Shown in pieces: positions 59,775 through 64,000 of a stretch of 64,000 bases of DNA. The notes under the pieces were generated by a model. It made no database searches. It saw nothing but the letters and a program-made list of their open reading frames with translations, and was not told where the DNA came from. The stretch's first letter is position 1. Each line of letters begins with the position of its first letter. The stretch spans positions 1 through 64,000 of the forward strand of contig CAZETS010000006.1 in assembly GCA_964515335.1 (NCBI GenBank), given 5' to 3'. The DNA comes from TMED88 sp964515335 (GTDB taxonomy: Bacteria; Myxococcota_A; UBA9160; UBA4427). The translations under genes were made by a program, and so were the position numbers.

Positions 59775-59840
59775 GGTGGGGCCACGGGCGATCGTCGCGC
59801 GGCGCCGCGCCGCCACGCCGACCGGAACGGGGAGGCCAGG

Positions 59841-61076
59841 ATGTTCTACGGCTGGTGGATCGTCGCCAGTGTCTTCACCGCGCAGCTCTTCGTGGTGGGC
59901 TTCTTCACGTACGCCTATCCGTTCGTCGTGGTGCCGGTCAAGGAGGAGTTCCAGGCCTCCACGACCGAGATCAACTTCGCCATGATGGCCTCGTCGATGG
60001 TCGCCCTGGTGCTGCCGCCGCTGATCGGCCCGCTCGCCGATCGCTGGTCGGCGCGCAAGCTGATGATGATCGGTGCGAGCATGCTGGCCGTCGCGTTGTG
60101 GGCGCTATCGCTCACCCAGGGCATCGCCCAGTTCGTCGCGGTCTTCGCGCTGTTGATCGCCGGCGCCAATGTCCTGCTCGGGCCGATCACCGGACAGGCG
60201 ATCGTCTCGCGCTGGTTCACGACGACGCGCGGCCGGGCGCTCGGCATCACGGCGACCGGGACTTCGATCGGCGGCCTCGTGCTGCCGGGCCTGGTCACCG
60301 AGTGGATGGAGTTGTGGGGCTGGCGAGGCAGCCTGCAGGCCCTGGGCGTCGCGGTGGCCGTCTGTACGATTCCGCTGCTGGTGCTCGCGCTGCGCGATCA
60401 CCCGGCCGACAAGGGGCTCGAGCCGGAGGGCTCGAACGACCCCGAGGCCCTGGCGGCGATGCAGGCGGGGGCGGACGGACGCGTCTGGACGACCCTCGAG
60501 ATCGTGAAGAGCCGGCCGTATTGGCTGATCGGGATCTGCCTCGGCCTCCTGTTCATGGCCTACACGGCGCTGCTCAGCAACCTCGGTCTCTACGTCGACG
60601 GGGTCGGCCTCGACGCCTCTTCGGGGCGCACCCTGGTGTGGCTGATCGCGCTCTGCGGCCTGATCGGAAAGATCACGCTGGGCGCGGCCAGTGACCGCAT
60701 CGGCCTGCGCTTGGGTCTCTGGATCGCGCTGGGCCTGGCCGCCTGTGGCATCGGCATCCTCTCCACCGAGCCCGCCTATCCGGCGATGATCGCGGCGGCG
60801 TGCCTGCTGGGCCTGGCGGCGGGTGGCATGCTGCCCGTCTGGGCGGGCATGATCGCGGCGGCTTTCGGGACCGCGAGCTTCGGACGGGCGATGGGGCTCG
60901 TTTCGCCGGTGATCGGCGTGCTGGTGATGCCCGGCTTCATGATCGCGGGTTGGAGCGCCGACACGACCGGCAGCTACGCCCCGGCGTTGCGGATATTCGT
61001 CGGGCAGATCCTGGTTGCGAGCGTGCTGCTGTTCGCGCTGGATCTGGGTCAGCGGAAGCCGGCCGAAGCCACCTAG
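59841..61076 (+). CDS. MFS transporter
   Basis: 411 residues, 12 membrane helices. First half: GWWIVASVFTAQLFVVGFFT, ADRWSARKLMMIG (the family loop 2-3 motif), then WFTTTRGRALGITATGTSIG. Second half: GIGILSTEPAYPAMIAAACL and GMIAAAFGTASFGRAMGLVS. Resembles monocarboxylate/oxalate-formate type carriers; the substrate is not shown. ATG at 59841 after GGGGAGGCC. Confidence 0.92.
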   Translation: MFYGWWIVASVFTAQLFVVGFFTYAYPFVVVPVKEEFQASTTEINFAMMASSMVALVLPPLIGPLADRWSARKLMMIGASMLAVALWALSLTQGIAQFVAVFALLIAGANVLLGPITGQAIVSRWFTTTRGRALGITATGTSIGGLVLPGLVTEWMELWGWRGSLQALGVAVAVCTIPLLVLALRDHPADKGLEPEGSNDPEALAAMQAGADGRVWTTLEIVKSRPYWLIGICLGLLFMAYTALLSNLGLYVDGVGLDASSGRTLVWLIALCGLIGKITLGAASDRIGLRLGLWIALGLAACGIGILSTEPAYPAMIAAACLLGLAAGGMLPVWAGMIAAAFGTASFGRAMGLVSPVIGVLVMPGFMIAGWSADTTGSYAPALRIFVGQILVASVLLFALDLGQRKPAEAT

Positions 61077-61102
61077 CTGGCCGCGCGCAGTCGTTCTGCG
61101 CG

Positions 61103-64000
61103 TCAGTCCGCGGGTCGCGGGGTCGATCCGGGCGCCAGTGTGCCCGGAGTCTCGCGCCCGCGCCGCCAGCGCCGGCCGATCCGCTCCTGCCAGACGAGCA
61201 GGCTCGTATAGCTGAGCGGCACGGCGAAGAGCGTGCCGATCGTCGCCACCATCAGGCCGAAGGCGATCGCCGCGGCGAAGGGCCCATAGGTCTTCGACTC
61301 GCCCTGTAGGCCGAGGGCCATCGGCATCAAGGCGACCACCGTCGTGAGCGTGGTCAGCAGGATCGGACGGAAGCGCCGCGCGCCGCTCTGACGCACCGCT
61401 TCGAGCAGGGGCAGGCCCTCGTCACGCCGTGCGCGGTTGATGAAGTCCACCATCACGAGGGAGTCGTTGACGACCACGCCGGTCAGCCCGATCGCCGCGT
61501 AGAGCAGCACGAAGCTCACGCTGTAGTCGAGGGCCGCCACTCCGAGCACGATGCCCACGAAGGCGAAGGGCACGGCGGTGACGACGACCAGCGGCTGCAG
61601 GTAGCTGCGGAAGAGCGCGGCCAGGATCATGTAGATGGCGACGAGCGCCACCGGGAAGGCCCGGGCGAGATCGGCGAACGCCTCGGCGGAGTCCTCGAAC
61701 TCGCCGCCGTAGCGCACCTCGAGCTCGGGGTGTCGCGTCTCGAGGTCGGCGAAGCGCGCCTGCAGGGCCTGATTGGCGGACAGCGAGGTGGCCTGCTCGT
61801 CGTCCACCTGGGCGAGCACGCTCACCGTGCGCCGGCCGTCGTAGCGGTGGTAGGCCATGTAGCCGCGGGCCACCTCGATGTCGGCGACGTCACGCAATCG
61901 CACCAGGTATCCGCCGGGCGTCGCGACGTCGACGTCGAGCAGCTCCTGCAGCGAGGCGCGGTGGCGGTCGGCCAGCATCACACGGATGTCGACGTCCTCG
62001 TTTCGCCGGGGATCGCGGAAGCTTCCCGCCAGCAGGCCGTCGTTGGCGCCGCGCAGGGCGAGGGCGAGGTCCTCGAAGCCGAGGCCGTGGCGCGCCATCC
62101 GCTCCTCGTCGACGAGCAGCCGCACCTCGGGCGTACCCAGCTTGAGGTTGTCCTCGATGTTGTAGACGCCCGGCACGGTCTCGAGGAAGGCCTTCACCTC
62201 GCCCGCCACCAGCTTGCCGAGCACGTAGTCGTCGCCGTGCAGCCGCATCTCGACCGGCGCGCCGATCGGCGGGCCGTCCTGCTCGGCCTGCACGCGCAGC
62301 TCGCGAATCTCGCCCGGCCAGGCGTCGGCGAAGGCCTCCACCTTCTGCTGCATGCGGAAGAGCGCCTCCTCGGGCGCCTTCACGTTTTCGGGGGTCGGCT
62401 CCATGGAGAGCGCGGTCATCGAGTAGTGGCTGCCCATCAGGCGGTCGTAGTTGATGTCGACGCTCATGCCGACCGTCGACGAGTAGTCCCGGGTGTCGGT
62501 GCCCAAGGTCTCGGCCACGATGGCCTCATAGGCGCGCACCACCTCGTCGGTCTGGTCGAGGCTCGAGTCGGAGGGCATCTCGAGCAGGATGTTGAAGGTG
62601 TCGTACTCGCCCGGGAAGAGATCGACGCGGAGATGCCCGCTGCCCGCATAGGCGAGCGCGATCAGCGACACGAGGAGCGCGCCGAACGCGCCCCGGTGGG
62701 CGAGGGTCACGTCGAGCCCCTTCACGTAGAGGCCGCGCAGAGCCCCCAGTCCACGATCGACGCGGGCCCGGAAACGGTCGAGACGGCCGAGGGCCTCGCC
62801 GCCGGCCGCCCGCCGGCTGCCGAAGTCGAGATAGTGGGCGGGCAGGATGACGAGGCACTCGAAGAGCGAGGCGATCAGGCAGAGCACGACCGCCTTCGGG
62901 AGGATGCTGACGAACTTTCCCGACGTGCCGCCGACGAGCAGCAGGGGCAGGAAGGCCGCACACGTCGTCGTCACCGCCGCGATGACGGGCCACAGCACCT
63001 CCTCGGTGCCGCGCACCACGGCCTCGCGCAACGGCTCGCCCCTTTCGATGCGCGAGTAGATGTTCTCCAGCACGATGATCGCGTCGTCGACCAGCATGCC
63101 CGAGACGAGCAGCATCCCGGTGATCGTGGTGGCGTTGAGGCTGACGCCGAAGACCGGGAATAGGATCATCGCGGTGAGGAAGCTGAAGGGGATCGCAATG
63201 GCGGTGAGCGCCGCGTTGCGGAAGCCGATCGTGAACCACAAGAGCAGCACCACCAGGGCCACGCCCGCGACCAGGTTGTCGACCAGGATGCCCATGCGGC
63301 CGGTCACGAAGCGGGCGGTGTCGAAGGTCTTGAATATCTCGACGCCGGGAGGGAGCCGGTCGCGGTAGCCCTCGATCCAGGCGTCGACCTCGGCGACCAG
63401 GTCGACGACGTCGGCGGCGCTCTTCTTGGTGATGGTGACGAAGAGCGCAGGGCGGCCGTTGTAGCGGTTGACGAACCGCGCCTTCTCGAGCGCTTCAGCC
63501 ACGCTCGCGATCTCGCCCAGACGTACCACGGTGCCGTCGTCGTTCTCGGTGACGACGGTCTCGAGGATCTCCTCGATGCTCTGGTAGTCGCCGCGGGCGC
63601 GCAGGGTCGACTCGCCGGTGGCGGTCTCGAAGGTGCCTGCGGGCAGATTGAGGTTCTGACGCCTGATTCGAGTCACCACGTCGGGTACGGTGAGCCCGTA
63701 GCGGGCCGCCACGTCCTGGTCGAGGTCGACGAGCACCTCGCGATCCTGCTCGCCACGGATCTCGATCCGGTTGGCGCCGCCGAGGTCGCGCAGGCGGCTC
63801 TTGACGTCTCGGGCCACCTCGCGAAGGGCGAGCGGGCCGATGTCGCCCTCGTCGACCAGGGCAATCATCACGACCGGCGCGAACTCGCTGAACTTGCCCT
63901 CGCTGATCACCGGCTCTTCTGCGTCGGCCGGCAGGTCGCTCACCCGATCGAGGGCGGCGCGCACGTCGTTCAGGGCAGCCTCGTACTCGACCTCGTCGAG
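61103..64000 (-). CDS. RND efflux transporter (HAE1/AcrB-like), 5' part outside the window
   Basis: The frame is open to the window edge, so at least 965 codons are here and the N-terminus is missing. Proton-relay motifs: LLVSGMLVDDAIIVLENIYS in the first half and LTGVVVNDSLVMVDFINRAR in the second, where Asn-Asp replaces Asp-Asp as in many HAE1 proteins. Large periplasmic loops lie between. It is the third RND-type pump in the window. The C-terminus ends PGTLAPGSTPRPAD. No adaptor gene can be seen, as it would lie beyond 64000. Confidence 0.93.
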   Translation of the reverse strand, partial: LDEVEYEAALNDVRAALDRVSDLPADAEEPVISEGKFSEFAPVVMIALVDEGDIGPLALREVARDVKSRLRDLGGANRIEIRGEQDREVLVDLDQDVAARYGLTVPDVVTRIRRQNLNLPAGTFETATGESTLRARGDYQSIEEILETVVTENDDGTVVRLGEIASVAEALEKARFVNRYNGRPALFVTITKKSAADVVDLVAEVDAWIEGYRDRLPPGVEIFKTFDTARFVTGRMGILVDNLVAGVALVVLLLWFTIGFRNAALTAIAIPFSFLTAMILFPVFGVSLNATTITGMLLVSGMLVDDAIIVLENIYSRIERGEPLREAVVRGTEEVLWPVIAAVTTTCAAFLPLLLVGGTSGKFVSILPKAVVLCLIASLFECLVILPAHYLDFGSRRAAGGEALGRLDRFRARVDRGLGALRGLYVKGLDVTLAHRGAFGALLVSLIALAYAGSGHLRVDLFPGEYDTFNILLEMPSDSSLDQTDEVVRAYEAIVAETLGTDTRDYSSTVGMSVDINYDRLMGSHYSMTALSMEPTPENVKAPEEALFRMQQKVEAFADAWPGEIRELRVQAEQDGPPIGAPVEMRLHGDDYVLGKLVAGEVKAFLETVPGVYNIEDNLKLGTPEVRLLVDEERMARHGLGFEDLALALRGANDGLLAGSFRDPRRNEDVDIRVMLADRHRASLQELLDVDVATPGGYLVRLRDVADIEVARGYMAYHRYDGRRTVSVLAQVDDEQATSLSANQALQARFADLETRHPELEVRYGGEFEDSAEAFADLARAFPVALVAIYMILAALFRSYLQPLVVVTAVPFAFVGIVLGVAALDYSVSFVLLYAAIGLTGVVVNDSLVMVDFINRARRDEGLPLLEAVRQSGARRFRPILLTTLTTVVALMPMALGLQGESKTYGPFAAAIAFGLMVATIGTLFAVPLSYTSLLVWQERIGRRWRRGRETPGTLAPGSTPRPAD

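Noticed and set aside
61730..63163. Plus-strand open frame (477 codons) inside the RND gene
   Set aside because: Antisense of an intact RND transporter.

Overview
The window is a high-GC chromosomal segment with dense, mostly single-copy bacterial housekeeping and accessory genes. Many genes start with GTG or TTG, and several pairs overlap by 4 bases. The gene content (TonB/ExbBD, lipobox proteins, RND pumps, a PEP-CTERM-like protein, PilZ, lipoprotein-sorting-like proteins) fits a Gram-negative, two-membrane organism. Several protein families (two-part alpha/beta hydrolase-OsmC, PilZ, crotonases and CoA ligase, MMPL-type RND with lipoprotein-sorting partners) recall Myxococcota or other former Deltaproteobacteria. 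This placement is an inference; no rRNA is present to settle it.

Layout. 1-2.2 kb: a small unknown gene, then tal-rpiA (non-oxidative pentose phosphate). 2.4-8.4 kb: a TonB locus, with exbB-exbD on the plus strand and, divergently, a tonB-like gene followed by a 1077-residue secreted protein built from about 40 acidic loop/strand repeats. 8.5-13 kb: a Gld-like ABC exporter (ATPase, permease, GldG-like subunit) and aroA. 13.5-17.4 kb: serA, purA and an endonuclease/exonuclease/phosphatase-family gene. 17.5-18.05 kb: non-coding arrays of exact-period short repeats, including 35 heptamers. 18.37 kb: tRNA-Lys, followed by a decayed block (two frameshifted pseudogenes, a regulator remnant, one copy of a 190-bp inverted-repeat element). 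20.0-20.6 kb: a PEP-CTERM-like protein.

20.7-29.0 kb (minus strand) is the most unusual part: response regulator, type III polyketide synthase, a 1553-residue fusion of an MMPL/RND transporter with a ComP-like sensor histidine kinase, a lipoprotein-sorting-like protein, and then a Fis-type regulator with a ruined AAA+ site. It reads as a self-contained lipid/polyketide synthesis, export and sensing operon. 29.4 kb: a cold-shock gene with a strong terminator.

30-36.4 kb: hydrolases, an exonuclease-phosphatase lipoprotein, an amidohydrolase and a crotonase. 36.4-36.6 kb: a hairpin and a 54-bp tandem repeat. 36.7-41.6 kb: ilvD, a small monooxygenase-like gene, a DUF3616-type protein, a second lipoprotein-sorting-like protein and a PilZ protein. 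41.7-42.9 kb: a full-length but active-site-eroded tyrosine recombinase. 43.3 and 46.0 kb: two more copies of the 190-bp element, flanking an ACT-domain protein, an Lgt-like protein and a small exported protein. 46.2-51.2 kb: a tetR-MFP-RND efflux operon with a near-consensus promoter, a palindrome inside it and an apparently leaderless start. 51.2-61.1 kb: TerB-like, tesB, MarR, CoA ligase with an oxidoreductase, a crotonase, clpP, moaA, an SGNH protein and an MFS transporter. 61.1-64 kb: an RND pump cut by the window edge.
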